Assembly: GCA_038043465.1 (NCBI GenBank) | Contig: JBBTBX010000009.1 | Span: 1-64,000 of the forward strand | Length of the DNA stretch: 64,000 nt | DNA from: SXRF01 sp038043465 | Lineage (GTDB): Bacteria > Pseudomonadota > Alphaproteobacteria > Rickettsiales > SXRF01 | Direction: 5' to 3' | In this document: positions 1 through 7,884 of the stretch, in pieces | Layout: every line of letters begins with the position of its first letter | Numbering within the stretch: position 1 is the stretch's first letter | Program-made: the position numbers and the translations under genes | The notes under the pieces: model-generated | What the model was told of the DNA's origin: nothing | The model's input: only the letters and a program-made list of their open reading frames with translations | The model's database searches: none

Positions 1-274
1 TGTCGTTAGCTTCAGAATTACCGTTACCAACGTTTTCGCTGTTGTTGTTAGCTTGGTCATTAGATGAGTTATCATCATTAGATGAATTATCCTGAGAAGC
101 ATCAACTGCGATATCACCAACAGCTACATCAGTAGAGCTATCAGAATTACCAACATCATTGTTGCTAGTGCTTGTACCTGAATCTCCTTGGGTAACAGTT
201 GTGTCATCAGCGATTGCACCAGCTGAAACCAGCATAGCGAACGCAGAAACACCAACTAAAAGTTTCTTATTCAT
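1..274 (-). CDS. Secreted Asn/Ser/Asp-rich protein, 3' end outside window
   Basis: The frame is open from an ATG at 274-272 to the window edge, so only the first 91 codons are seen. AAGGAGCG lies about 7 nt upstream of the ATG, a strong ribosome binding site. The first ~23 residues form a Sec signal peptide: a Lys pair after Met-Asn, a hydrophobic core, and a likely cut after SAGAIA. The rest is low complexity, rich in Asn, Ser, Asp, Gly and Thr, with short repeated blocks such as DNSSNDDNSSND. No domain is recognised. Such composition fits an exported flexible or surface protein, but the function is unknown. Confidence 0.7.
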   Translation of the reverse strand, partial: MNKKLLVGVSAFAMLVSAGAIADDTTVTQGDSGTSTSNNDVGNSDSSTDVAVGDIAVDASQDNSSNDDNSSNDQANNNSENVGNGNSEAND

Positions 275-778
275 AAATAAACGCTCCTTGATTTTGGACT
301 ATCCGTTCAAACAGAATCTTTTGAACCAGATAACCAATGGTTAAACAAAAATAAAAGCTAACACTAATTTTGGGATAAGCATTAGTTAAATAAATGATAA
401 CGGTAAAAAAATAGGTTAACCATTAACACTTGCCTGCGTTGTTAAATTATTATCATATCGTTGTCAACACAAACTTTAATATATAAATATAAAAAATACT
501 GCCAAATATCACCCCAAAATTTCTATAATTACAACATATAGCGTTATAATGAAATATTGTATATCATGATGTATTATCATAGGTAATTTAGGTAGTTGAC
601 TGAATAACTGGTATTTTTGCTGTATATCCAACGATGTGATGCTAAACATTTTATCAATTTTTCTGCACAAAAATTGTAATATATAAAATCAATGCGGAGT
701 TAAAAAAACCATGGCATTAAATAATTAATCGACTTGGAAATTTTAATGGTTTCTCAAAGTTGCCTTTGCATTTGCACT

Positions 779-816
779 ATACTCCATTCTGTATTTTTTA
801 ATACAGAATGGAGTAT
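779..816. repeat. Perfect 17-bp inverted repeat, 4-nt loop
   Basis: Arms 779-795 (ATACTCCATTCTGTATT) and 800-816 are perfect reverse complements around a TTTT loop at 796-799. No T-run follows on either strand, so a simple intrinsic terminator is not obvious. It abuts the module at 812-864 that recurs near 62 kb, where another hairpin occupies the same relative place. Confidence 0.8.
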
Positions 817-894
817 GAAAATCGAGACCGAAAGTCCGATTTTTCGCCGCGTAGCGGGCGTAACCAGAAAATAATGATGTATCATTATTTTCTG
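812..894 (+). repeat. Dispersed module, copy 1, with terminal hairpin
   Basis: TATGAAAATCGAG, then CCGAAAG, then a TTTTCGC-GCG-AGC core and GTAAC-AAAATAAT recur in the same order, with small gaps, on the minus strand at 62041-62101. Copy 1 ends in a perfect 14-bp inverted repeat (865-878 and 881-894, starting CAGAAAATAATGAT) with a 2-nt spacer. No open frame is conserved between the copies. Confidence 0.65.
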
Positions 895-1100
895 TAACAA
901 TTATAGAGCTTGACGCAAGAGCGATTTTGTCCGCTTACGCTGCGCACATACTATAAAATACATATGCGTGATTGTTGCGTTAATGCAAAACGAACTCACT
1001 GCGGATTTGTGCATAAGCTTGCGTCGTGGCTCCAGAAAAACCACGCATTGGCTGACCTGCCCTTCTGGGCACTTATGATCCAACGTTAATACGAAATAGC

Positions 1101-2393
1101 CTAGTATACATCAAACTTTATAGGAACACGGAACCCAAGACGAGCGTCAGGCGCATCTTCAGTCACCCCAAAGCTGGCATTGAAGTTTAGACCAAGACGG
1201 TCGTTAAGCTGGTAAGCATAGCCTAAATCAAGGCTGCCGACCTGAAGAAGATCACTATTAAGACTCACATTATTCGCTATCGTCTCAAAAACAGTGCTAT
1301 GGCTATAGCCAACACTGAAAGAGGCGCGATCGTTAAGTGACATACTCATACCAAAAGCGGCACTAATGCTACCACCCGGCTCAACCTTAACCCCGTTAAA
1401 GCTACGAGGAACATTGTGCAGATAACCTAAGTTAGCATAATACACCACCGGATCAGACGGGAAAATCGCAGTCACACTCGGCTGAATAGCATAAAACCCG
1501 GAACCTGTTGGCAACCGCGTTAAAAGCCCATTGGTATCGGTCGGTATTTCAAACGGTCCCTCACCAGTCGCGCTTTTGAAGCGCAGATTGGAAATAAAGA
1601 ACGGCCAGCCCTTTTTACCATCATTTATCTGGTAGTGCGCCCCTACCTCAACATCGCCTATGCCGTTACTGGAAAGACGAGTGGTAGAATCAGACGAAGA
1701 CGCGCCACCAACAGGACGACCAGTTGTGGCATCGCGGCGGTAAAGATAAGGAATCTTACCTTCAAGCTCTAATCTGTTAGTAATACCGAGACGACCAGAG
1801 ATTGACCCGGTCAGAACGTCACGACCAACCCTGGAAACCTGGAATGTTCCAATATTGATAGCTGGTATAACGCTGAATCCTTCAATGGAAACCAAGGTGG
1901 CAGAAGAGCGTGAATACTCAAATGAAGGAGTAACAATCGCTTTACCTTTCTGCAATAAAACACCACCCTGATTCAGATCAGCAGCAATTTCAGGTGGCTT
2001 ATCGCTTTCTTCAGGTTTACGCTCAGTGCCGACTTCGTTTGGCACGCCTGTATTTGCATGTTTTGTTTCATCGGATTTATTTGCATTATCGCCACCAACA
2101 TCGCCAGTGGAACTATTCGAAGCAGGAGTAGCCGAGGTATTTTTTGCGACTTGGGTGGCAGCTTTGGCAGAAGCAGGATTAGATTTAGACATCTTACCAA
2201 CTAATCTTTCCAGTGTATCCAGCTTGCGTTGTTGCGCATCCAGCCTTTTTCTCTGATCTTCGACCAGCTTTACAAGGCTATCTATATCTTTATTGGAAAA
2301 GGTAGCCTTATCTGCAGCATAAGACACGCTGCCAACTAGAGATATTGCGAAGAATGCCGTGCTGGCAAGAAGAATACCAAATTTTCTATTCAT
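1101..2393 (-). CDS. Predicted outer-membrane beta-barrel with N-terminal coiled coil
   Basis: 430 aa. Residues 1-26 form a signal peptide ending near SVSYA. Residues ~33-70 are heptad-like and charged (DSLVKLVEDQRKRLDAQQRK), a short coiled coil. A Ser/Ala/Asn/Glu-rich linker runs to about 140. The rest alternates polar and hydrophobic residues, with strand-turn patterns typical of a porin-like barrel, and the chain ends in an aromatic residue (FDVY), as outer-membrane proteins do for BAM recognition. The barrel resembles the 'MetA-pathway phenol degradation' transporter-like families. The linker and coiled coil may anchor to or space from peptidoglycan. The substrate is unknown. Confidence 0.75.
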   Translation of the reverse strand: MNRKFGILLASTAFFAISLVGSVSYAADKATFSNKDIDSLVKLVEDQRKRLDAQQRKLDTLERLVGKMSKSNPASAKAATQVAKNTSATPASNSSTGDVGGDNANKSDETKHANTGVPNEVGTERKPEESDKPPEIAADLNQGGVLLQKGKAIVTPSFEYSRSSATLVSIEGFSVIPAINIGTFQVSRVGRDVLTGSISGRLGITNRLELEGKIPYLYRRDATTGRPVGGASSSDSTTRLSSNGIGDVEVGAHYQINDGKKGWPFFISNLRFKSATGEGPFEIPTDTNGLLTRLPTGSGFYAIQPSVTAIFPSDPVVYYANLGYLHNVPRSFNGVKVEPGGSISAAFGMSMSLNDRASFSVGYSHSTVFETIANNVSLNSDLLQVGSLDLGYAYQLNDRLGLNFNASFGVTEDAPDARLGFRVPIKFDVY

Positions 2394-2607
2394 ATTTCCC
2401 CATTATTTTTATCTAATCCGAACAACCAGATACCTACAGGCTAATATATTTGTCAATATATTAACTTGGATATACTGTGTTTTTTGCAGCTGTTTAGTAT
2501 TTGTGTGACTTATAAAACACTAAATTATTAATGCGTCAGATTATGGTGATATTATGTATTATAATAGATGGGGAAAATTATTGTGAATTTTTTTATCTTA
2601 GAAACAC

Positions 2608-3183
2608 TCAACGATTCCTGCCTCTAGGTGGATCTTCAGAAATATTTGCTCCGCGAGAATTTATAATTCTTCTTATATGTTCATCTACTTCCACTCGCGG
2701 AAAAACTCTTTTCATAAATGCCGGATCTGCTGGTTTACCCATCTCAACTTTTGGTGATGCCACATCTATGGGAGATTCCACACCGAATTTTTTAGCTGCC
2801 TCCTCAGTGCCATGAGTAGAGATAGCACCATATTCATGGAGGAGAGAAAGAACATCCTTTACCATACTCTTACTGACCATGTTATCTTTAGCAGTCAGTA
2901 TAAGTTTTGCGCCTTCTATTTCTACAGTAAATGTTCCGCGAAGAGCATATCCAATTATTGCCGAATCTGTAACATTACGATTAAAAGTAATATGGATACT
3001 GTCTTTTACAAACCTCGTTCTATTACTTCCAACTTCCAATGACTCTGGCTTAATCACCATGTCTTGAGCAAGCAATGGCACTCTGGCATTGATAATTTTT
3101 CCAGCATTGGGATCAACATCAAAGCTATAGGACAAGGCTTTATCGGTTACGGCGCGTTCCTGCCCGGGATCATTTTTATCCAT
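2608..3183 (-). CDS. Hypothetical protein (191 aa)
   Basis: I do not recognise this protein. It has no signal peptide or membrane segment. Residues ~30-125 have alternating strand-like patterns; the C-terminal tail is basic and Pro/Arg-rich (SEDPPRGRNR). It starts 11 nt after the stop of the 63-aa gene at 3195-3386, so the two are probably cotranscribed. Both have charged, Arg/Pro-rich tails, which may mean a shared partner or role, but this is only inference. Confidence 0.6.
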   Translation of the reverse strand: MDKNDPGQERAVTDKALSYSFDVDPNAGKIINARVPLLAQDMVIKPESLEVGSNRTRFVKDSIHITFNRNVTDSAIIGYALRGTFTVEIEGAKLILTAKDNMVSKSMVKDVLSLLHEYGAISTHGTEEAAKKFGVESPIDVASPKVEMGKPADPAFMKRVFPRVEVDEHIRRIINSRGANISEDPPRGRNR

Positions 3184-3194
3184 GTATTACCTAA

Positions 3195-3386
3195 TTACCG
3201 GCTAGGTTTACGGTGTGGATGTGTATGCTTTCTGTATTCTTCTTGCCCCCTAAGTCGCGTAGCCCTGCTTGCAAACCCACGCTCAGGAGTTTGAGCAGAT
3301 TGCTCTTCTAATCTTTTCATTAAACTAACGCTATCATCAGCAGTAGGTTCTGGTTTCTGAGATTCCAATTCATCTTTACCTGACAT
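3195..3386 (-). CDS. Small charged hypothetical protein (63 aa)
   Basis: The ATG at 3386-3384 is preceded by GGAGGT with normal spacing, a strong argument that this short frame is real. The product is hydrophilic and charged, rich in Glu/Lys/Arg/Ser, with a basic His/Arg tail (RKHTHPHRKPSR) and no membrane segment. The next gene (2608-3183) begins 11 nt after its stop. The function is unknown. Confidence 0.55.
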   Translation of the reverse strand: MSGKDELESQKPEPTADDSVSLMKRLEEQSAQTPERGFASRATRLRGQEEYRKHTHPHRKPSR

Positions 3387-3611
3387 AACTAACCTCCATG
3401 TTTATTTTAATTACTAATAAAACTAGGTTTAGACTAACACAGCAAGCTCGTGCAGTATTGTTAAAATTTTGTGACACTTTAAAGACTGTCATCGCCTTTA
3501 CATCAACATATTGTAAATAATAGATTTTTATAAGGAATCGCGCTTTGTATCATTAAATGGCGCGGGTTCTTCTTATTCCCGCCTAAATCTGATAAAATTG
3601 ATGGTGAATAG

Positions 3612-3687
3612 TGGTGATCCGGGCGGGAATCGAACCCGCGACAACCTGATTAAAAGTCAGGTGCTCTACCGACTGAGCTACCGGATC
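3612..3687 (-). tRNA. trnK: tRNA-Lys (anticodon TTT)
   Basis: The minus strand folds into a complete 76-nt cloverleaf. The acceptor stem is GATCCGG/CCGGATC with discriminator A and an encoded CCA (3614-3612). The D stem is GCTC/GAGC, the anticodon arm is CTGACTTTTAATCAG with TTT, and the T arm is GCGGG-TTCGATT-CCCGC. It reads Lys AAA/AAG codons. A promoter-like pair lies just upstream. The class I LysRS that would charge it is encoded at 10.1-11.7 kb. Confidence 0.97.
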
Positions 3688-3713
3688 ACGCGAAAAACAT
3701 TTAAGAATTTGGG

Positions 3714-3741
3714 AACATAAGGTTTTATGGGGTATTGTCAA
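3714..3741 (-). promoter_or_regulatory. Sigma70-type promoter for tRNA-Lys
   Basis: On the minus strand a perfect TTGACA (3741-3736), a 16-bp spacer and TATGTT (3719-3714, 4 of 6 consensus bases) end 26 nt before the tRNA 5' end. Position and -35 quality fit a stable-RNA promoter. Confidence 0.6.
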
Positions 3742-3801
3742 CCATTTAGGATGAAGAAAAATCATTTTTTATAATTTTTCTTATATTTCACCAGCATCCT
3801 A

Positions 3802-4065
3802 TTATTTTTTCATTAGCTCCTGCGCGGCAATTGCTGCCACATCTTCTACCTTCGTACCTTTTTCTTTCGCGATGCGCTCATATTCAGCTTTGCGCTTGGC
3901 GTTTACCTCAGCAACCAAGGCACTGGCTTCCGGTTTTACCGCTTTAATATACCCTGTCGGCTGTTCAACAACCATGCCCCCTGCCCGCGCCGACTGTAAA
4001 TCAAGGGCAAAGGCAGGATTGGCAACCAGAAATATTATCAAACCTGTATAAATAATTTTTTTCAT
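3802..4065 (-). CDS. ydbL: YdbL family periplasmic protein (DUF1318)
   Basis: 87 aa. Residues 1-20 are a signal peptide ending ANPAFA. The mature part has the family hallmarks: a SARAGGMVVEQPTGY segment, then VNAKRKAEYERIAKEKG and a C-terminal VAAIAAQELMKK helix. In E. coli YdbL acts in the periplasm with YnbE and YdbH and restrains YnbE multimerisation. Here it is the last gene of a ydbH-ynbE-ydbL operon in the usual order, which supports the call. Confidence 0.85.
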   Translation of the reverse strand: MKKIIYTGLIIFLVANPAFALDLQSARAGGMVVEQPTGYIKAVKPEASALVAEVNAKRKAEYERIAKEKGTKVEDVAAIAAQELMKK

Positions 4066-4102
4066 AATTTTCTCCTGTTGTAATTCCTACTATCCAATTT
4101 CT

Positions 4103-4128
4103 GTCATTCCGCCGAAGGCTGGTATGAC
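4103..4128. repeat. GTCAT..ATGAC imperfect palindrome
   Basis: GTCATTCCGCC is followed by a short loop and the near-complementary GGCTGGTATGAC. It lies directly after the ynbE stop (4130), before ydbL. It resembles the widespread GTCAT-CC-GG-ATGAC bacterial palindromes also seen in the ribosomal cluster of this window. It may stabilise the upstream mRNA 3' end. Confidence 0.5.
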
Positions 4129-4129
4129 A

Positions 4130-4303
4130 CTAAAAAATATCTTTATTCTTAGCAATCGCCTGTTTCACATCCTTCTGGATCTCAAGCTTGATGTTCACAT
4201 TTAAATTTATTTCAATCGGCTTATCCGGAGCTTCCACCTTCACTGTCGGCTGGCAGGCGGTAAAAAATGGAAGAAGAAAAACTAAATATGCGTTCTTTGA
4301 CAT
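4130..4303 (-). CDS. ynbE: YnbE-like lipoprotein (57 aa)
   Basis: Reading back from the ATG at 4303-4301 gives a 57-residue protein ending TAG at 4132-4130. It starts MSKNAYLVFLLPFFTAC, a lipoprotein signal with a lipobox-like FTAC whose Cys17 would be lipidated. The mature part contains PTVKVEAPDKPIEINLNVNI and KLEIQKDV, the strand pattern typical of YnbE. Known YnbE is an outer-membrane lipoprotein that multimerises and extends the YdbH groove across the periplasm. It begins 8 nt after the ydbH-like gene and precedes ydbL, exactly the known operon. Confidence 0.85.
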   Translation of the reverse strand: MSKNAYLVFLLPFFTACQPTVKVEAPDKPIEINLNVNIKLEIQKDVKQAIAKNKDIF

Positions 4304-4311
4304 GCTGCACC

Positions 4312-5349
4312 CTATTTCAACAAGTTTAAACTCTGTGTTATCATCTCTATCACATCTCCCGTTAGATGCACGTTCAATTTTACCGTCTTACCATTATATA
4401 CATCAGGATTATTACCCTCAAGTGACAGCAACATTGATAATTGTTTAGAATCGGCAGTTTCTATGCTCATAGAAAATAGTGAATAATGAAAGTTTTTCAG
4501 CACATCACGCACCAACGCCACCTGCTGCGCATCGCTAGGGATGACATCTGGTGACAGTTTTAGTGTCCCCGCTTCATCTGTTTTCAGATTCCCTTTTTTC
4601 ATCGTAAATGTACCGTCACGATTAATCACAACAGGCAGCGTGCCAGAAACAACCCCTGTGGCGGTGGCGCGATCACCAGTAGATGCGGAAAGAAGTGAAT
4701 TTAACGACACCTGCTTCACTTTCAGGGAAATGGCAATCGGAGCATCCGAAAATATTGGAACGGATATATTCTGCGCTGATAGAACGCCCTCACTCCACGG
4801 CAAAGTGGTGGAAATAATTTTGAGGATTGCTGATTTATCGTCATTTAACGAATAATCAAATTTGAACTCAGTTGCGGTTTTTTTATCCGTGCTGAAAATA
4901 TCACCTGACAAAGCAAGTTTATTCTCCGCAAATTCTATTTTCCCCTTGCCCGTAATCGGCGGCAAAATAACTGGCGTACCCAGTATATTTATCGATTTTA
5001 TTTGCCAGTCATTAGAGATAATATTGACATCGACACCACGCAGTAGCGCTTCAATTTTGCCGCTTTTAATTTTTATTTCATCGGAATTTATTTTCTGGAA
5101 ATTGCCTTTGAGCAATTCAATCAGCTCATAATCAACAGAAAGGCTTGTTAAATTAAGTTCGCCATAAGCAATATCTTTAAAATTTATTTTATTTAGAGAT
5201 ACAGAATCAATGGAAAACTCCAGATTATGTATATCGCGCTTCGCAAGTTCCTGCTCTAGCTTCGACTTGAGCAAATCTTTCCAAGGTAGCGCGTAAACAG
5301 CCAAAACCACCAATAAAACAACTGCTATTACCAGATTTCTTTTCCGCAT
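4312..5349 (-). CDS. ydbH: Short YdbH/AsmA-like envelope protein
   Basis: 345 aa. One N-terminal membrane segment (~5-22) precedes a periplasmic domain rich in alternating strands, ending in the C-terminal YdbH region (GVVSGTLPVVINRDGTF... LKTDEAGTLKL). The family is AsmA-like: inner-membrane-anchored proteins with a hydrophobic groove for phospholipid transfer to the outer membrane. E. coli YdbH is roughly 880 aa; this protein is far shorter and keeps mainly the C-terminal part, so it is unlikely to reach across the periplasm unaided. Family assignment leans on operon context with ynbE and ydbL. Confidence 0.75.
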   Translation of the reverse strand: MRKRNLVIAVVLLVVLAVYALPWKDLLKSKLEQELAKRDIHNLEFSIDSVSLNKINFKDIAYGELNLTSLSVDYELIELLKGNFQKINSDEIKIKSGKIEALLRGVDVNIISNDWQIKSINILGTPVILPPITGKGKIEFAENKLALSGDIFSTDKKTATEFKFDYSLNDDKSAILKIISTTLPWSEGVLSAQNISVPIFSDAPIAISLKVKQVSLNSLLSASTGDRATATGVVSGTLPVVINRDGTFTMKKGNLKTDEAGTLKLSPDVIPSDAQQVALVRDVLKNFHYSLFSMSIETADSKQLSMLLSLEGNNPDVYNGKTVKLNVHLTGDVIEMITQSLNLLK

Positions 5350-5451
5350 TTTTTTCTGCCAATTTTTATAATGCTATGATATTTCAATACTTGTACATAT
5401 GTTTATTAATACTGTATAATATTACAATACTTAAGCAATATACACTGGCAA

Positions 5452-6306
5452 ATGATTATATACAGACATAAAAAATATGGTTTCACCCTTATTGAGCTAT
5501 CAGTGGTTCTGGTAATCATCGGACTCATTATCGGAGGGGTGATGGTGGGAAAGGTTCTAATTGAATCTGGGAAAATACGCGCACAACTAACACAGATTTC
5601 TGATATCGAAACCCAGATAAATACTTTTAAGCTAAAATATGATTGCCTGCCCGGCGACTGCCCGAATGCCACTTCTTTTTTAGGCACAACTTATAACGGA
5701 AATACCGTCCGCGATGGTGACGGCGATGGTATTATCCGCTCTATATACGCCTATGGTGTAGCACATACCGCTGGTGAATGTACCAGACCTGATGCTACTG
5801 GTGAAGTATCGCAGCTCCTTATGCAGCTTACTGCCACAGGACTTGGTAAATATAGGGCTAATGGCAGTGGTGGTTCTGGTGCTCCAAGTGCTGTAGTTGG
5901 CAGGGAATATACTTACGCTGCTTATGACAATAGCACAGGGCTTTTTGTAAGCTGTCTGGCAAGCATTGCAAACCCAACACTTACACCGCTATTTTTTCGC
6001 ACTGGAAACATTATTGTTTTTGGCGCAGCTTCTTCCTCTGTCGGAAGAATAGGATATGCAACAGGTACTCTTGGAATAGCATTTTACGGCGCGTATGGAG
6101 CTTACGCAGCTGGACCTCTTTTGCTAAATCCAATAGGGATTCCTGCCGATGCTGTAAGACAAATGGATGAGAAAATTGATGATGGCAAACCTAGCTCAGG
6201 AAAGTTTGGCATTGTAAATGGTGACACGGCATGCGCAGCTAACGCCACTGCTTACCCTGCTCCTGATGTGTATTGCCGAGTGACGGCGGGGAAAAAGATT
6301 AATTAG
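5452..6306 (+). CDS. Prepilin-like protein with GDGDG loop (copy 1)
   Basis: 284 aa. The N-terminus is a type III (type IV pilin) signal: basic leader, cleavage after Gly10, FTLIELS with the conserved Glu at +5, and a hydrophobic helix (11-33). Then come a KYDCLPGDC motif (Cys65, Cys70), a DGDGDG stretch (88-93) that could bind calcium, and a Gly/Ala/Tyr-rich body with a MDEKIDDGKPSSGKF segment near the C-terminus. The protein at 50343-51074 has the same layout, so they are paralogues. No pilus assembly genes are nearby. A minor pilin or pseudopilin role is inferred. Confidence 0.8.
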   Translation: MIIYRHKKYGFTLIELSVVLVIIGLIIGGVMVGKVLIESGKIRAQLTQISDIETQINTFKLKYDCLPGDCPNATSFLGTTYNGNTVRDGDGDGIIRSIYAYGVAHTAGECTRPDATGEVSQLLMQLTATGLGKYRANGSGGSGAPSAVVGREYTYAAYDNSTGLFVSCLASIANPTLTPLFFRTGNIIVFGAASSSVGRIGYATGTLGIAFYGAYGAYAAGPLLLNPIGIPADAVRQMDEKIDDGKPSSGKFGIVNGDTACAANATAYPAPDVYCRVTAGKKIN

Positions 6307-6311
6307 ATTTT

Positions 6312-6388
6312 TGTAATCCCGAGCGCAGCCAAGAGATCTTGTCATTATTTTAAGCTGCAAAGATTCTTTGTTTCACTCGGAATGACAA
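6312..6388. repeat. Dispersed GTCATTCCGAG-type repeat overlapping tgt end
   Basis: On the minus strand this reads TGTCATTCCGAGTGAAAC, a GAATCTTTGCAG segment, and later GCTGCGCTCGGGATTAC, so CCGAG and CTCGG can pair across the element. Sequences of this type are common dispersed repeats in bacteria. The first ~15 nt encode the last residues and the stop of tgt (CHSE-stop). Confidence 0.5.
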
Positions 6389-7491
6389 TTATTATAGCGT
6401 AATAAAAATTCTTCGGAAAACTGCTGCACTTTCTGCTTCGAAATTGCATCACGCAGCCCTTGCATCAATTGCTGGTAGAATGTCAGATTGTGCCAGGTAA
6501 GCAGAGTTGCGCCCAGCATTTCCTCGGCTTTGAATAAATGATGCAAATACGCACGGCTATAATTTTTGCAGGTCGGGCATGGGCAGTTTTCCTGAAGCGG
6601 GCGCGGGTCTTCAGAAAATTTGGCATTGCGGAGATTTTTCTCACCCTCATCAGTGTAGCCGCGCGCAAACCGCCCTGCCCTTGTGGGGATCACGCAATCA
6701 AACATATCCACCCCGCGCATAACCGCACCGATAATATCATCAGGCTTGCCCACTCCCATCAAATACCTTGGTTTATCAGTCGGCAGGTGTGGCACAGTGT
6801 AATCCAGCACCTCAAACATTAGCTCCTGCCCCTCGCCCACCGCCAGCCCGCCTATCGCATAACCATCAAAGCCGATTTGCTTTAATGCAGCCGCCGATTG
6901 TTCGCGTAAGCGCGGAAAAACGCTACCCTGCACTATGCCAAACAAACCGTAGCCATCGCGTTTAATATAAGAATCTTTGGAACGCTGCGCCCAACGCATC
7001 GAAAGCTGCATGGATTTTTCGGCATCATCTTCGCTCACTGGAAATTGCGTACATTCATCAAATGCCATAGTTATATCGCTGCCGAGAAGATATTGTATTT
7101 CCATCGCCCGCTCTGGTGATAATTTATAAGTGCTACCGTCAATGTGCGATTGAAAAGTTACATCCTGCTCAGAAATTTTGCGCAGCTTGGATAAAGACAT
7201 AACCTGAAAACCGCCTGAATCAGTAAGGATTGGTCTGTTCCAGTTCATAAATTTATGCAGTCCGCCCATTTTCGCGATAAGTTCGGCGGTTGGGCGCAAC
7301 ATAAGGTGGTATGTATTGGAAAGCAGTATATCCGCGCCAGTCTCAGCCACTGCTTCTGGGGTCATACCTTTCACCGTTGCTGCCGTGCCAACTGGCATGA
7401 ACGCTGGCGTGCGAATTTCGCCGTGCGCTGTTGATACAACTCCAGTTCGGGAAGCACCATCGGTATGGTTGATATTAAATGAAATACTCAT
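6373..7491 (-). CDS. tgt: tRNA-guanine transglycosylase
   Basis: 372 aa, the normal length. The enzyme swaps guanine-34 for preQ1 in tRNAs with GUN anticodons, a step of queuosine synthesis. Visible hallmarks are LSNTYHLMLRPTAELI, DSGGFQVMSLSKLRKI with the catalytic-region Asp, GGLAVGEGQ, and the zinc site CPCPTCKNYSRAYLHHLF (three Cys and a His). queA, the next enzyme of the pathway, lies upstream on the same strand, separated by a small opposite-strand gene. The last residues (CHSE) are encoded by a dispersed repeat, so the true ancestral C-terminus may have been altered. Confidence 0.97.
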   Translation of the reverse strand: MSISFNINHTDGASRTGVVSTAHGEIRTPAFMPVGTAATVKGMTPEAVAETGADILLSNTYHLMLRPTAELIAKMGGLHKFMNWNRPILTDSGGFQVMSLSKLRKISEQDVTFQSHIDGSTYKLSPERAMEIQYLLGSDITMAFDECTQFPVSEDDAEKSMQLSMRWAQRSKDSYIKRDGYGLFGIVQGSVFPRLREQSAAALKQIGFDGYAIGGLAVGEGQELMFEVLDYTVPHLPTDKPRYLMGVGKPDDIIGAVMRGVDMFDCVIPTRAGRFARGYTDEGEKNLRNAKFSEDPRPLQENCPCPTCKNYSRAYLHHLFKAEEMLGATLLTWHNLTFYQQLMQGLRDAISKQKVQQFSEEFLLRYNNCHSE

Positions 7492-7569
7492 TTTTTAAAA
7501 TTACACTTGCTTGTTAATTAAAACTATGATTTATTTTATTAAAATACATTAACGCAATTAAGGGGTTTT

Positions 7570-7884
7570 ATGACTGACGATATACAACATGGTGATCAAG
7601 AAACCTTACTTTCCCACATATCTGGTTATAAATGGAAAAAGGAAGAAGATAGGTATGAAGTACTGGTTCCTTTTAATAAACTTGGAGAGTTAAAAAAAAT
7701 CCTGCCCTCTGTTATGAAGGATGGTCATAAAAAGGATATAGACATTGTCGCAGAAGAAGTTCCAGTTATGGGCAAACGAACAGAAAGCTGGAATCGTGTC
7801 TCCGTAAAAGCTTACTCTATTGATATAAAAAAACTACAAGCAGCTTCCTCAAAAGCATTGAGCAGAGATATTGAAAGATCATAA
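7570..7884 (+). CDS. Hypothetical protein (104 aa)
   Basis: I do not recognise it. It is a soluble, charged alpha/beta-like protein with Lys/Glu-rich segments and no signal peptide or membrane helix. AAGGGG lies about 6 nt before the ATG, supporting the start. It sits on the opposite strand between tgt and queA, and its stop overlaps the queA stop region by 6 nt (tail to tail). Confidence 0.55.
   Translation: MTDDIQHGDQETLLSHISGYKWKKEEDRYEVLVPFNKLGELKKILPSVMKDGHKKDIDIVAEEVPVMGKRTESWNRVSVKAYSIDIKKLQAASSKALSRDIERS

Larger units (their letters stand above)
275..1100. other. Gene-poor intergenic region with palindromes
   Basis: About 825 nt without a convincing gene. It is very AT-rich up to about 770, then holds a 17-bp inverted repeat (779-816), a module shared with 62041-62134, and a second perfect inverted repeat (865-894). 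The part from 895 to 1100 has several short inverted motifs but no ribosome-binding-site-preceded frame that I trust. The upstream gene at 1101-2393 reads toward this region, so the 865-894 hairpin may end its transcript. Confidence 0.6.

Noticed and set aside
901..1083. 60-codon minus-strand frame in the gene-poor region
   Set aside because: No clear ribosome binding site, odd composition, and it lies in repeat-rich DNA; more likely chance.
3559..3583. GGCGGGAA...CCCGCGCC hairpin as terminator of tRNA-Lys
   Set aside because: The stem has a mismatch and no T-run follows, so a terminator call is not supported.
3612..3687. tRNA-Lys as an attachment site for an integrated element
   Set aside because: No integrase, no duplicated tRNA 3' end found in the window, and flanking genes look ordinary.
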